DNA from: Chloroflexota bacterium
Lineage (GTDB): Bacteria; Chloroflexota; Anaerolineae; Anaerolineales; UBA4823
Length of the DNA: 37,286 bases
Direction: 5' to 3'
NCBI GenBank assembly: GCA_012516075.1
Contig: JAAYXE010000053.1
Location: forward strand, 1 to 37,286
Below, one piece after another: positions 6,884 through 15,458 of the stretch. The translations under genes were made by a program, and so were the position numbers. Under the pieces are notes generated by a model. The model made no database searches. It saw only the letters and a list, made by a program, of their open reading frames with translations, and was not told where the DNA came from. Every line of letters starts with the position of its first letter. Position 1 is the stretch's first letter.

Positions 6884-6912
6884 TTGTCAGATGGTATGAA
6901 TCGGATCATAAT
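6884..6912 (+). promoter_or_regulatory. sigma70-type promoter of the ABC transporter gene
   Basis: TTGTCA (6884-6889), a 17-bp spacer, then CATAAT (6907-6912). The start would be near 6919, about 23 nt before ATG 6942, with GGAGGTGA as the ribosome binding site at 6927-6934. Confidence 0.75.
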
Positions 6913-6941
6913 GGAGCGAGAATACCGGAGGTGAATACCAT

Positions 6942-8894
6942 ATGCATGGAAGTGGCTGGTGGAGCTATTTAAGATCCACAGATGAAAGACCAAAAGTAAC
7001 CTGGGACTTAATGCGCAGGGTGCTGCGCTATTCTTATCCCTACCGCTATAAAATCATGGGCATGCTGGTGATGATCCTGACAACCACCGGCCTGACCCTG
7101 CTGACCCCCCTGATCCTGCGTGACCTGATCGACCGTACGATCCCATCCGGAGATGTGAACCGCCTGATCTGGCTGGCCCTGGCCCTGCTGGTGATCCCAC
7201 TGCTGCGCGGCATCATCAGCGTCTTTCAGCGCCAGCTGAACGCCCAGGTAGGTGAGGGAGTCATCTACGACCTGCGGGTGGCCTTGTTTTCGCGCCTGCA
7301 GCGTATGTCGCTGCGCTTTTTCACCAATACCAAAGTCGGCGAGCTGATGAGCCGCCTGAACAACGACGTGGTCGGGGCGCAGAACGCGATCAGCAGCACA
7401 ATCGTCAGCATCATCACGTACATAATCGAAGCGGCTGCCGTGCTGGCTGTGATGCTGACACTGGAGTGGCGCCTGACGATCATCAGCGTGGTTATCCTGC
7501 CGCTCTTCATCCTGGCGGCGCGCCGCCTTGGCGACCGGCTGCGCGATATCGCCCGCGAACACATGGAGATTAACGCCCGGATGAATGCGATGATGAACGA
7601 GACGCTGAACATCAGCGGTGCGCTGCTGGTGAAGCTCTTCGGCAGGACACAGCTCGAGATCCAGCGCTTTGACCAGCGCGCCGCTGCCGTGCGCGATATC
7701 GGCGTGCGCCGCGCAGTGACCGGCATGACCTTTTTTGCGATCATTGGTCTGGTCAGCGCCGTGGGAACTGCTCTGGTATACGGGCTGGGCGGTTATCTGG
7801 TGATCAACGATCTGTTCACCGTGGGTACCATTGTTGCCTTCGGTTCTTATCTCTCCAGTCTGTATTCTTCGCTGCAGGGGCTGGCGAATGCCCCCGTGGA
7901 GTTCGCCACCTCGGTGGTCAGTTTTGAGCGCGTTTTTGAGGTCATCGACCTGCCGCTGGAGATCACCGAGAAAGAGGACGCCCATGTTCTGAAAGACGTC
8001 AAAGGCGAACTGGTTTTTGAAGATGTTACCTTCCAGTACGATGTCCGTGAACAGGGTCTGCTGCGCGATGTGACCCGCTACGGACAGATGGACCGAGTGA
8101 CAGCGGTGCTGTCCGATTCCGTCCCCGGACCGGAGCAGGGCAACGGTGCGCTGGATGAGAAAGAGCCGGAGGAAGGTGAAGGGCGCAGCCAGGCTCGCCA
8201 GCAGGCGCTGCGCAACATTTCTTTCCGTGTTTCTCCCGGGCAGCTCGTGGCGCTGGTGGGGCCGAGCGGGGCCGGAAAAACCACACTGACGTACCTGATC
8301 CCGCGCCTTTACGATCCCACCAGCGGACGGATTTGCATTGACGGGTACGACCTGCGCGACGTCACGCTGGAATCGCTGACTGAACAGATCGGGATGGTCA
8401 CGCAGGAGACGCACCTTTTCCACGATACCATCCGCACCAACCTGCTGTACGCCCGGCTGGACGCCACACAGGAAGAGCTGGAAGCTGCGGCGCGGGCAGC
8501 CAACATCCACGACTTTATCACCGGCCTACCGCAGGGTTATGACACCGTGGTGGGGGAGCGCGGCTACCGGTTGAGCGGGGGTGAAAAGCAGCGCATCGCC
8601 ATCGCGCGCGTGATCTTAAAAGACCCGCGCATCCTGGTGCTGGATGAAGCCACCAGCCATCTGGACAGCGAGTCAGAAGCGCTGATCCAGGAAGCCCTGA
8701 AGCGGGTGATGGCCGGACGCACGAGCATCGTGATCGCCCACCGCCTGAGCACCATCCTGGCGGCAGACCAGATCCTGGTTATGGACCGCGGTGAGATTGT
8801 TGAGCGCGGCACGCACGAGGAACTGCTCAACCAGGACGGCCTGTACGCCAGCCTGTACCGCACCCAGTTTATGCGCGAGCGTCCGGTGGTGTAG
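6942..8894 (+). CDS. ABC exporter half-transporter (permease plus ATPase)
   Basis: A 650-residue fused ABC exporter of the MsbA/BmrA/Sav1866 layout, expected to dimerise in the membrane and export lipid, drug or peptide. Residues from about 30 to 335 hold six transmembrane helices. In the nucleotide-binding domain I see Walker A G-P-S-G-A-G-K-T (from about 440), a Q-loop in M-V-T-Q-E-T-H-L-F, the signature L-S-G-G-E-K-Q (from about 544), Walker B I-L-V-L-D-E-A-T and the H-loop I-A-H-R-L-S (near 597). Unusually, about 54 mostly polar, acidic residues (roughly 368-421, D/E-rich with E-K-E-P-E-E-G-E-G) separate the A-loop strand F-Q-Y-D from A-L-R-N-I-S-F. Translation start is fixed by the GGAGGTGA site. 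Single-gene unit with its own promoter and terminator. Confidence 0.92.
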   Translation: MHGSGWWSYLRSTDERPKVTWDLMRRVLRYSYPYRYKIMGMLVMILTTTGLTLLTPLILRDLIDRTIPSGDVNRLIWLALALLVIPLLRGIISVFQRQLNAQVGEGVIYDLRVALFSRLQRMSLRFFTNTKVGELMSRLNNDVVGAQNAISSTIVSIITYIIEAAAVLAVMLTLEWRLTIISVVILPLFILAARRLGDRLRDIAREHMEINARMNAMMNETLNISGALLVKLFGRTQLEIQRFDQRAAAVRDIGVRRAVTGMTFFAIIGLVSAVGTALVYGLGGYLVINDLFTVGTIVAFGSYLSSLYSSLQGLANAPVEFATSVVSFERVFEVIDLPLEITEKEDAHVLKDVKGELVFEDVTFQYDVREQGLLRDVTRYGQMDRVTAVLSDSVPGPEQGNGALDEKEPEEGEGRSQARQQALRNISFRVSPGQLVALVGPSGAGKTTLTYLIPRLYDPTSGRICIDGYDLRDVTLESLTEQIGMVTQETHLFHDTIRTNLLYARLDATQEELEAAARAANIHDFITGLPQGYDTVVGERGYRLSGGEKQRIAIARVILKDPRILVLDEATSHLDSESEALIQEALKRVMAGRTSIVIAHRLSTILAADQILVMDRGEIVERGTHEELLNQDGLYASLYRTQFMRERPVV

Positions 8895-8907
8895 GCCGTC
8901 CTTTATA

Positions 8908-8954
8908 GGGGAATCCCTACCCTTTGATAGGATGGTTCCCCATTGTTTTATTTC
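8908..8954 (+). terminator. terminator of the ABC transporter gene
   Basis: The outer stem GGGGAA (8908-8913) / TTCCCC (8936-8941) encloses an inner TCC..TA / TA..GGA pairing and is followed by a T-rich tract, ATTGTTTTATTT. It starts 14 nt after the stop. Confidence 0.75.
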
Positions 8955-8971
8955 CCCTTTCACCGTATAGT
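8943..8971 (+). promoter_or_regulatory. promoter for a short RNA upstream of the BON gene
   Basis: TTGTTT (8943-8948), an exact 17-bp spacer, then TATAGT (8966-8971). The -35 overlaps the T-tract of the preceding terminator. The predicted start is near 8978. Confidence 0.5.
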
Positions 8972-8977
8972 CAGAGT

Positions 8978-9077
8978 GATCGAGTTCCGCCTTCCGCACG
9001 GTTGAGGTGCGGCAGGCGGAATATTCCGCGGTATATACAGGGGGATCAAGCGATTTCGCCTAATCCCCACTATTTTT
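8978..9077 (+). ncRNA. candidate structured small RNA or attenuating leader
   Basis: From the predicted start (about 8978) to a terminator (9041-9077), the RNA would be about 100 nt. The 5' hairpin pairs TTCCGCC (8985-8991) with GGCGGAA (9015-9021) and CCGCAC (8994-8999) with GTGCGG (9007-9012), with a 7-nt loop. GCGGAA can instead pair with a second TTCCGC at 9024-9029, because 9016-9029 is a perfect palindrome, so two folds compete. No open reading frame with a ribosome binding site is seen. It lies 114 nt before the BON gene ATG, so it may be an independent sRNA or a leader controlling the BON-HtrA-FtsH genes. Boundaries are inferred. Confidence 0.45.
9041..9077 (+). terminator. intrinsic terminator of the candidate small RNA
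   Basis: GGGGAT (9041-9046) pairs with ATCCCC (9063-9068), with an inner GCG/CGC pairing. A TATTTTT tract at 9071-9077 follows. Confidence 0.65.
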
Positions 9078-9190
9078 GACATATGCATGCCCGGCTTGTT
9101 TCCAGCCTGCTTCGGTAGTGCTGAAAGTGATCGTATTCGGGCGATGGATGATTTGTATGATGTATTTTCTGAATCATGGAGGGAATTCTC

Positions 9191-9655
9191 ATGGCTGAAC
9201 AGGCGGCTGGCCTGCAGGGCGGACGGACGGATGATGTGGAGGCAAGAAGGCGAAAGCTGGAAAAGGCACTTTCCGCTGAGCCCTACAAACGCATCACTTC
9301 CGGGTACGGAGAGGGTGATTATTATGATGAGCGCATGGACTGGACACTGCGAGGACCGGATGAGAAAAGGGGATCTTACGGATCTCGCCGGCCGGACGAG
9401 GACCTGTACAACGAAGTCTGTGAGCGGCTGGCGCAGCACGGTCGTCTGGACGCCAGCAAAATTAAGGTAGAGGTTATCAACGGCGAGGTGACCCTGGACG
9501 GTCGTGTCGACAGCCGCTGGGCCAAGCAAACTGCAGAAAAACTGGTAGAAGGCGTATCCGGTGTAAGGACCATTCACAACCGCCTGACTATTGTTGATCC
9601 ACGGCGCGTGCACCCCCTGGATGACAGCAGTCAGGCCGGGGAGTGGGGCCAATGA
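9191..9655 (+). CDS. BON-domain protein
   Basis: A 154-residue protein. ATG 9191 follows GGAGGG by 7 nt and is preferred over the ATG at 9176, which contains that ribosome binding site. The first 65 residues are polar and low in complexity (E-A-R-R-R-K-L-E-K; G-Y-G-E-G-D-Y-Y). Residues from about 70 to 135 form a BON domain: L-Y-N-E-V-C-E-R-L, then I-K-V-E-V-I-N-G-E-V-T-L-D-G-R-V and G-V-R-T-I-H-N-R-L-T-I. BON domains bind membranes or partner proteins in envelope-stress contexts. No signal peptide is seen, so it is cytoplasmic or membrane-peripheral. The stop overlaps the ATG of the HtrA-like protease (ATGA), so the two are translationally coupled. Confidence 0.88.
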   Translation: MAEQAAGLQGGRTDDVEARRRKLEKALSAEPYKRITSGYGEGDYYDERMDWTLRGPDEKRGSYGSRRPDEDLYNEVCERLAQHGRLDASKIKVEVINGEVTLDGRVDSRWAKQTAEKLVEGVSGVRTIHNRLTIVDPRRVHPLDDSSQAGEWGQ

Positions 9656-10914
9656 AACCGCCCCGGCCCGCATCAAAGGCGGTTTCCTTCTGGTTTTTAA
9701 CCGGCGTGTTGTTTGTGCTGCTCGTTTCACTGGCCTGCGGTGCGCCTGTTGAATTTTCCCCTGATTTCGATTTCCAGGCCCCTCCCGATACAGGTAGACA
9801 GGAAGAGCAGACCGGCGAGGGTGAACCGCAAAACCAGTCAGAGAACGGCTCCCGGCAGAGCATCCCCACGTTTACCGTGGCTCCCAATGCGTCACCGCAG
9901 GGAACCCCGCCCCCCAACTCGGAGGCAGTCGAAGATGCGTCCATTTTTCCGGAGGTGGCCTCTGACCGGCTGGTTGAACTCCATAACCAGTTAATTCCGG
10001 GTGTCGTCAACATCGCCGTTGCGGTAGAGCGCGCCGGACAGATGGGAACCGGCGCCGGGTCCGGGTTCATCATCGACGAGCAGGGGCACATCATTACCAA
10101 TAACCACGTCATCGAAGGCGCAACCACCGTTATTGTTGAATATTACAACGGTTTCCAGTCGGAGGCGCGGGTGATCGGCGCCGACGAATACAGCGATCTG
10201 GCGGTTCTGCAGGTCGACGAACTGGCGGAGGGCAGTCACCCGCTGCCTTTAGGTGATTCAGACGGCGCCCGGCCGGGGCAGTGGGTGCTGGCCTTCGGTA
10301 ACCCGTTCGGTAACACCAACAGCATGACCCTGGGGATCATCAGCGCCATCGGCCGTTCGATCCCTTCGGGCCTGCAGAGCGGCGGCCTTTCCCGCTATTT
10401 GCTGCCAGAGGCCATCCAGACCGATGCAGCGATCAACCCCGGTAATTCGGGCGGCCCCCTGATCAACCTGTCCGGTGAAGTGATCGGCGTCAATGCTCAG
10501 ATTGATACCGGCGGCGTGGCGGCTAACTCCGGTGTGGGCTTTGCCATCCCCTCGAATGTGGTCCGGCAGGTGGTTCCTGTGTTGATGTCCGAAGGGGCTT
10601 ACAGCTGGCCGCACCTGGGCGTGGAAGGCGGGGATGTCAATCTGCTGGTGCAGCGTGAACTGGGCCTGGAAGAGCAGGGTGGGGCGTATATTGCCGGGGT
10701 CACCCCGGGCGGCCCGGCTGACGATGCCGGTATTGAACCCGGCGATGTCATCATCGAGGCAGACGGCGAACCGGTGGAGAATTTCGACGAACTCCTTGCC
10801 CGGGTAGCCTTCAGCAGCCCCGGAACGACCATCCACCTGACCATTTTACGCAACGGTGAAGCCCGCCAGGTGGATGCCGTGCTGGAACCACGCCCTCTTG
10901 GGGATATTCCCTGA
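9652..10914 (+). CDS. htrA: HtrA/DegP-type serine protease with PDZ domain, probably a lipoprotein
   Basis: A 420-residue exported protease for damaged envelope proteins. An N-terminal hydrophobic segment ends in V-S-L-A-C with Cys29, a plausible but imperfect lipobox. Residues 33-100 form a Pro/Gln/Glu-rich linker. The trypsin-like domain shows the full triad: His152 in T-N-N-H-V-I, Asp182 in Y-S-D-L-A-V, and Ser266 in N-P-G-N-S-G-G-P. A single PDZ domain (about 325-415) contains G-G-P-A-D-D-A-G-I-E-P-G-D-V-I. The start at 9652 overlaps the BON stop (ATGA). The alternative GTG 9643 would add three residues. The neighbours FtsH and BON fit an envelope quality-control role. Confidence 0.92.
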   Translation: MKPPRPASKAVSFWFLTGVLFVLLVSLACGAPVEFSPDFDFQAPPDTGRQEEQTGEGEPQNQSENGSRQSIPTFTVAPNASPQGTPPPNSEAVEDASIFPEVASDRLVELHNQLIPGVVNIAVAVERAGQMGTGAGSGFIIDEQGHIITNNHVIEGATTVIVEYYNGFQSEARVIGADEYSDLAVLQVDELAEGSHPLPLGDSDGARPGQWVLAFGNPFGNTNSMTLGIISAIGRSIPSGLQSGGLSRYLLPEAIQTDAAINPGNSGGPLINLSGEVIGVNAQIDTGGVAANSGVGFAIPSNVVRQVVPVLMSEGAYSWPHLGVEGGDVNLLVQRELGLEEQGGAYIAGVTPGGPADDAGIEPGDVIIEADGEPVENFDELLARVAFSSPGTTIHLTILRNGEARQVDAVLEPRPLGDIP

Positions 10915-10976
10915 TCGCCTGCGGCTGGGTGCCCCGACGGGGAACGGCAGAGCCGCTCAATGAGAAAGGTAAGACC

Positions 10977-12923
10977 ATGTTTTCAAATCCCAATGAACCC
11001 GACAAAGATCAGGGCGGCGGAGGTTTCCAGGACCGCTTCAGGCAGCAGTTCGGCCGCTCTTCCGGGGTGTTATGGCTGGGGCTGCTTGCCCTGTTTGCAC
11101 CCTGGGTGATCCGGATGTTCACGACCGGCGGAGCCGGTGCAATGGAGATCCCTTATACCGAGTTCCGCCAGCAGGTGGAGAACGGGAACGTGGCTGCAAT
11201 CAGTGTCTCCGGCGACGAGATCCATGGAGAGCTGCGGCAGCCTGTTCAGCAGGAAAGTTTGACCAATCAGCCGGTCAGCGTCACGAATTTCACCACCTAC
11301 TATCCTTCGTTTGGAGATGAGGAGCTGTTTTCGCTGCTGCGCGAGCAGGGAGTCGAGGTGGATACCAGGCCGTCTCAAATCATCTCCCCCACGCTGTTGC
11401 TGCTGAACCTGCTTCCGTTTCTGCTGTTCGTTGGGTTGGGTTTCTACCTCCTGCGGCGTATGCGTTCACAGGGCGGCGATATATTATCGATGGGGAAGAG
11501 CCGCGCGCAGCTCTACGACCGGGAGAAAAAAGCCACCACTTTCAACGATGTGGCTGGCGCTCATGGTCCCAAGCGTGAGCTGCAGGAGATCGTGCAGTAT
11601 CTGAAAGATCCTGAGAAGTTCCAGCGCCTGGGTGCGGAGATCCCCAAAGGTGTCCTGCTGGTCGGTCCACCGGGGACAGGGAAAACCCTGCTGGCGCGGG
11701 CGGTCGCAGGCGAAGCGGGTGTGCCCTTCTTCAGCATCACCGGTTCCGATTTTATGGAGATGTTCGTTGGTGTGGGTGCTTCGCGCGTGCGCGACCTGTT
11801 CGCAGAGGCGAAGAAAGCAGCCCCCAGCATTATTTTTATCGATGAACTTGATTCGATCGGCCGGCGGCGGGGAGCAGGCCTGGGCGGCGGGCATGATGAG
11901 CGTGAGCAGACCCTCAACCAGATGCTTTCGGAGCTGGACGGTTTCGAGCCTACAGTAAACGTGATTGTCATGGCGGCCACCAACCGGCCGGATATCCTTG
12001 ACCCCGCACTGCTGCGGCCCGGTCGCTTTGACCGCCAGGTTACCGTGGACCTGCCGCTGCTGCAGGACCGCCTGGAAATCCTTCATATTCATGCCCGCAC
12101 CAAGCCGATGGCCGGGGATGTGGACCTGGAGCAGGGTGCGCGGGGTACGCCCGGCTTCAGCGGTGCAGACCTGGCCAACCTGTTGAACGAGGCTGCACTG
12201 CTGGCCGCCCGGCGGGATAAACAGGTGATCGAAAATGAGGATATCAGTGACGCGCGCGACAAGGTGTTGATGGGATTGGAGCGCGAAAATATGCTGCTGA
12301 CGGAAGAAGAGACACGCCTGCTCGCTTACCACGAAGCCGGCCATGCTGTGGTGGCCGCCGTGCTGCCGCACACCGATCCCATCCATAAAGTCACCATCGT
12401 GCCGCGCGGTCGTTCCATGGGGGTAACCCAGCAGCTCCCCGAGCGCGACCGCTACCTGTATCCGCGCGACTACATGCTAGACCGCATGGCTGTGATGATG
12501 GGCGGACGGGCTGCGGAGGAACTGGTATTAAATACCATGACCAGCGGCGCGGAGAACGATTTTAAACAGGCGACCAGCCTGGCGCGAAAAATGGTGCTCA
12601 ACTGGGGAATGAGCGAGCGCCTGGGCCAGGTGGCTTATGGCGAAGACAGCGATCAGGTCTTTCTGGGTGAGGAGATTGCCCACCGCCGCGAGTACAGCGA
12701 GGCCACGGCGCGCGAAATCGACGAAGAGATCCGGGCAGTTCTCAACGAGGCTTACGAGCGTGCGCTGCAGACCCTGAAAGAGCACCGCGCCGGTCTGGAT
12801 GCGCTGGTGGATGCGCTGGTCGAACGCGAAGTGCTGGCCGGTGAAGAGGTGAAGAAGATAATTCTGGACGGCGTGAAAGAACCCGTTCTGCAGCCCGACG
12901 GTCTCGCCGCCGCAGATCTCTGA
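10977..12923 (+). CDS. ftsH: ATP-dependent zinc metalloprotease FtsH
   Basis: A 648-residue membrane-anchored AAA+ protease that degrades membrane and cytosolic proteins as a hexamer. ATG 10977 follows AAAGGT by 7 nt and replaces the GTG at 10929. The order is: short polar N-terminus, TM helix (about 30-48), periplasmic domain, TM helix (about 135-160), then the AAA module with Walker A G-P-P-G-T-G-K-T (near 230-237), Walker B I-I-F-I-D-E-L-D and second region of homology [20 protein letters not shown]. The peptidase zinc site is H-E-A-G-H (near 452-456), with the third ligand Asp in A-E-N-D-F-K-Q-A. All catalytic residues are present and the length is normal. It lies 62 nt after the HtrA-like gene. 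Confidence 0.97.
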   Translation: MFSNPNEPDKDQGGGGFQDRFRQQFGRSSGVLWLGLLALFAPWVIRMFTTGGAGAMEIPYTEFRQQVENGNVAAISVSGDEIHGELRQPVQQESLTNQPVSVTNFTTYYPSFGDEELFSLLREQGVEVDTRPSQIISPTLLLLNLLPFLLFVGLGFYLLRRMRSQGGDILSMGKSRAQLYDREKKATTFNDVAGAHGPKRELQEIVQYLKDPEKFQRLGAEIPKGVLLVGPPGTGKTLLARAVAGEAGVPFFSITGSDFMEMFVGVGASRVRDLFAEAKKAAPSIIFIDELDSIGRRRGAGLGGGHDEREQTLNQMLSELDGFEPTVNVIVMAATNRPDILDPALLRPGRFDRQVTVDLPLLQDRLEILHIHARTKPMAGDVDLEQGARGTPGFSGADLANLLNEAALLAARRDKQVIENEDISDARDKVLMGLERENMLLTEEETRLLAYHEAGHAVVAAVLPHTDPIHKVTIVPRGRSMGVTQQLPERDRYLYPRDYMLDRMAVMMGGRAAEELVLNTMTSGAENDFKQATSLARKMVLNWGMSERLGQVAYGEDSDQVFLGEEIAHRREYSEATAREIDEEIRAVLNEAYERALQTLKEHRAGLDALVDALVEREVLAGEEVKKIILDGVKEPVLQPDGLAAADL

Positions 12924-13000
12924 TAATTATGGTAGGATTCCTCCACAGCCGGTGAGACATCCTCCGGTCTCATTGATCTGGTAAACGCACTAGAGGGCCA

Positions 13001-13702
13001 ATGCGCGTTCGCCTGTTGATCCTGTCTGTTCTATTTATCCTTTTCTTTTCCCTGGAACTTAATCCCGCACTCGCGCTGCAGGAGGATGGGCCGCCTTTTT
13101 CCCTGCCCTTTGCCGAACCGCCAGGGCCGGATACCTGGCTGCTCGTCCAGCCGTACGGCAACACCATTTCGGCATATAACAACCGCAGGAGCACCTACGG
13201 CGCCGGCCAGGGGATTCATTTTGGGGTGGACCGTTCGGCGCGCTGTGGTTATCCCATCGTCGCGATTGGGGATGGGGTGGTCGCCAAAGTGGATGCCCTG
13301 GAGCACGGGGCGGCACCGCACAACCTGATGATCGACCATGCCAACGGCTACGCCTCATTTTACGGGCACCTGCTGGAACGGCCCAATCTGCAGGTGGGCC
13401 AGCGGGTTTCCAGAGGCGAAGTGGTCGCGAAGGGCGGCGACCCGGAGGAGACCTGCACATCGCGCCCCCATCTGCACCTCGAGATCCGCACCGCAGGCCA
13501 GTATAACCGCGCCTTCAATCCGATCCCGCTCATCGACGCCGACTGGGATACGATCGCCCTGTCTGGCCCTTCCGGTCCAGGGTTTGCGCGCGACCTGCAG
13601 GACCCGCGCCGCTGGCAGCATCTGGGCGACCAGCCCGATATCGCTTTCTGGGGTCCGCTGTTGAATAATTACAGCAGCCCCTGGCCCCCGGATTGGGATT
13701 AA
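13001..13702 (+). CDS. secreted M23 (LytM-type) peptidase
   Basis: A 233-residue exported protein with a signal peptide (R-L-L-I-L-S-V-L-F-I-L-F-F-S-L, cleavage near residue 26). The zinc peptidase core has H-x-x-x-D at His73/Asp77 in G-I-H-F-G-V-D, Tyr-Gly-His near 121-123, and H-x-H at His157/His159 in P-H-L-H-L-E. These are the ligand and catalytic residues of LytM/lysostaphin-type endopeptidases, which cut peptide bridges of peptidoglycan. It appears catalytically competent. It follows ftsH by 77 nt and precedes the beta-propeller lipoprotein gene by 3 nt, so the last two are an operon. It may act in wall remodelling or, in a lineage with an atypical envelope, on other glycine-containing peptides. 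Confidence 0.9.
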   Translation: MRVRLLILSVLFILFFSLELNPALALQEDGPPFSLPFAEPPGPDTWLLVQPYGNTISAYNNRRSTYGAGQGIHFGVDRSARCGYPIVAIGDGVVAKVDALEHGAAPHNLMIDHANGYASFYGHLLERPNLQVGQRVSRGEVVAKGGDPEETCTSRPHLHLEIRTAGQYNRAFNPIPLIDADWDTIALSGPSGPGFARDLQDPRRWQHLGDQPDIAFWGPLLNNYSSPWPPDWD

Positions 13703-13705
13703 AAG

Positions 13706-14842
13706 ATGGCGGCCCGCAGAAACTACACCGCATTAATGGGGCTGGTTCTCCTGCTGGGGACAGCCGGCTGTTCGCTGGTAGGGCCGGTTGATGCCGGCTT
13801 CCCGCCAGCTGCCACCCGGGCAGGTGCGGCTGCTTTGCCCCCGACCGGGGCCGCGCCGGTCACCCCCACATCACTCCCTACTGCATCGCCCAGCCCGCTC
13901 CCCTCGCCCACACCGGTCCCGGTCCTGCGCCAGTTGACTTCCGGGGGCTGCTGCGTGGATCCCTTCTGGCATCCGGATGGACAGCACGTGCTCTTTCTGG
14001 ACCGGCCCAACCCGGATATGTCTGCCGGGATCTGGGGCGTGAACATCGCCGGGGGTGAGCCGCAGTTGTTTACCGACCGGCTGGGGATCTTTTCGGCCGA
14101 CCTGCAGTGGCGTGTGTTCCCGGAAAACGGACAGGCTGTCGTCGAGCGGCTGGAGGACGGGCAGCGCTGGGTGATCCCCAGCGGGGGCCGGCCGGTTGCG
14201 CTGTCTCCGGACAGCACCCAGGTGTACTGGACACAGGGTCAGGACGGCCCGCCCTTCGACCGGGCCCGCAGTGATATCTGGATCAGCCGGCTGGACGGAT
14301 CCGACGCCCGAGCCGTCCTCACGGTGTTTTCAGGCGGACCTGCCGGCTGGCTCCCCGACGGCCGTCTCCTGGTGCGCGGCCGCACGGAACCTTCTCAGGA
14401 AGGCGATACCCTGTGGGTTCTTTCCCCGCAGGACGGTGCGCTGGTCGAGCTGGCGCATGCTCACCGTATGCGAGGGATCCTGGCCTCGCCTGGCGGTTCC
14501 TGGGTGGCTTATCAGGTCACGTTTTCACCCCAGGAAGCGGAGAACGGGTTGTGGCTGGTCAGCACGCAGGGGGGCCCAGCTTTTCGCCTGGAGCAGTTCG
14601 GCGCATACCGCTGGCGTGACGACGCACGTCTGCTGGTGGTGCCGCAGGATCTGAGCAGCCCCGTGCACCGGTTCTGGGAAGTGGACGCTCGCGATCCGCA
14701 GGCAGCCCGCTACCTGACAGATCCAGTGGTCACGCCGCTGCGGATCGCCAACAATGATTGGGTCGTCTCTCCGGATGGGCGCTGGGTGGCCTATGTTTCG
14801 GCAGATGATCACAACCTGTGGCTGCTGAGCCTGCCCGACTGA
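13706..14842 (+). CDS. lipoprotein with TolB/WD40-like beta-propeller repeats
   Basis: A 378-residue protein with a clear lipoprotein signal: L-V-L-L-L-G-T-A-G-C with Cys22. A Pro/Ser/Thr-rich linker (about 35-70) follows, then repeats typical of TolB-like propellers: H-P-D-G-Q-H-V-L-F-L-D, S-P-D-S-T-Q-V-Y-W, W-L-P-D-G-R-L-L-V, S-P-D-G-R-W-V-A-Y-V-S. It is predicted to be anchored on the outer face of the cytoplasmic membrane and to bind protein or peptide partners; no enzymatic motif is seen. It is co-transcribed with the M23 peptidase (3-nt gap). Confidence 0.87.
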   Translation: MAARRNYTALMGLVLLLGTAGCSLVGPVDAGFPPAATRAGAAALPPTGAAPVTPTSLPTASPSPLPSPTPVPVLRQLTSGGCCVDPFWHPDGQHVLFLDRPNPDMSAGIWGVNIAGGEPQLFTDRLGIFSADLQWRVFPENGQAVVERLEDGQRWVIPSGGRPVALSPDSTQVYWTQGQDGPPFDRARSDIWISRLDGSDARAVLTVFSGGPAGWLPDGRLLVRGRTEPSQEGDTLWVLSPQDGALVELAHAHRMRGILASPGGSWVAYQVTFSPQEAENGLWLVSTQGGPAFRLEQFGAYRWRDDARLLVVPQDLSSPVHRFWEVDARDPQAARYLTDPVVTPLRIANNDWVVSPDGRWVAYVSADDHNLWLLSLPD

Positions 14843-14862
14843 ATCCGGACAGATTTTAATAA

Positions 14863-14901
14863 AGAGCAGGAGATCCTGCATTCCACAGGATCTCCTGCTC
14901 T
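14863..14901. terminator. bidirectional terminator between convergent genes
   Basis: A perfect 16-bp stem, AGAGCAGGAGATCCTG (14863-14878) with its complement (14886-14901), and a 7-nt loop. The minus strand is followed by TTTATTAAAAT and the plus strand by GTTAAT. It lies between a plus-strand stop (14842) and a minus-strand stop (14928). Confidence 0.9.
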
Positions 14902-14927
14902 GTTAATGGGTAGGTGAGAGGAGAACG

Positions 14928-15458
14928 TCAGTCTTTGTAGGCCATGCCGTACAGGCCGAAGTCGCTGATCACGCAGGCCAGACGGCCGTTGGGGCGGTTC
15001 TTGGTGCTGATCAGGCGCTCGATCTCGCAGCGTTCCCAGTCGCGTTCGTTGGGATTGTAGTAGTAGATCCCCAGATCGCCATCTTCCCAGGCTCTGCGCT
15101 GCTGTTTGGTCAGGTTATAGTAGACGTAAATCAGCCCGTAAACCTGTTTGAACTCAGCGCCCTTCGAGTCGTACAGGCGTACTTCTGTCCAGCGCTGGAC
15201 GAAGTCCAGATCTTTGCGCCCGAGCCGGCTGTTGGGGTCGCTGCGGATCAGCTCGACCTCAGCCGTGAAAGCTGAACTGGGGAAATATACGCCGCTGTTG
15301 CCCTGGAAAATATCGGCCTCTTCTTCAAAGGAGATCTTTTTGGTGATGACTTTGCTGCTCGATCCGCTCGCCGCCGATGCACCCAGCCATGCGCCGCCTG
15401 TGGCGCTGAAGGCAATGATGAGAGCTAAAACGAGTTGGAACAACTTCTTGGTGTGCAT
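14928..15458 (-). CDS. secreted protein of unknown family
   Basis: A 176-residue protein with a signal peptide (L-F-Q-L-V-L-A-L-I-I-A-F-S-A-T, cleavage near A-S-A at about 30). ATG 15458 follows AAGGAG by 9 nt. The mature part is charged and rich in aromatic residues (V-Y-G-L-I-Y-V-Y-Y-N-L-T; L-G-I-Y-Y-Y-N-P-N-E-R-D-W), with two Cys (C-E-I-E-R-L and L-A-C-V-I-S-D-F) that could form a disulfide. I recognise no domain; it looks like a small beta-rich surface protein. It is divergent from the LysM protein, and both have Ser-rich, then K-K-hydrophobic stretches after the leader (S-S-S-K-V-I-T-K-K-I; S-S-S-K-K-V-D-F-T-I), which may point to related roles. Confidence 0.8.
   Translation of the reverse strand: MHTKKLFQLVLALIIAFSATGGAWLGASAASGSSSKVITKKISFEEEADIFQGNSGVYFPSSAFTAEVELIRSDPNSRLGRKDLDFVQRWTEVRLYDSKGAEFKQVYGLIYVYYNLTKQQRRAWEDGDLGIYYYNPNERDWERCEIERLISTKNRPNGRLACVISDFGLYGMAYKD

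Noticed and set aside
7008..8510. A 500-codon minus-strand frame opposite the ABC transporter gene.
   Set aside because: Antisense shadow of a GC-rich coding region; no ribosome binding site, low-complexity His/Gln-rich translation, while the plus-strand frame has all ABC motifs.
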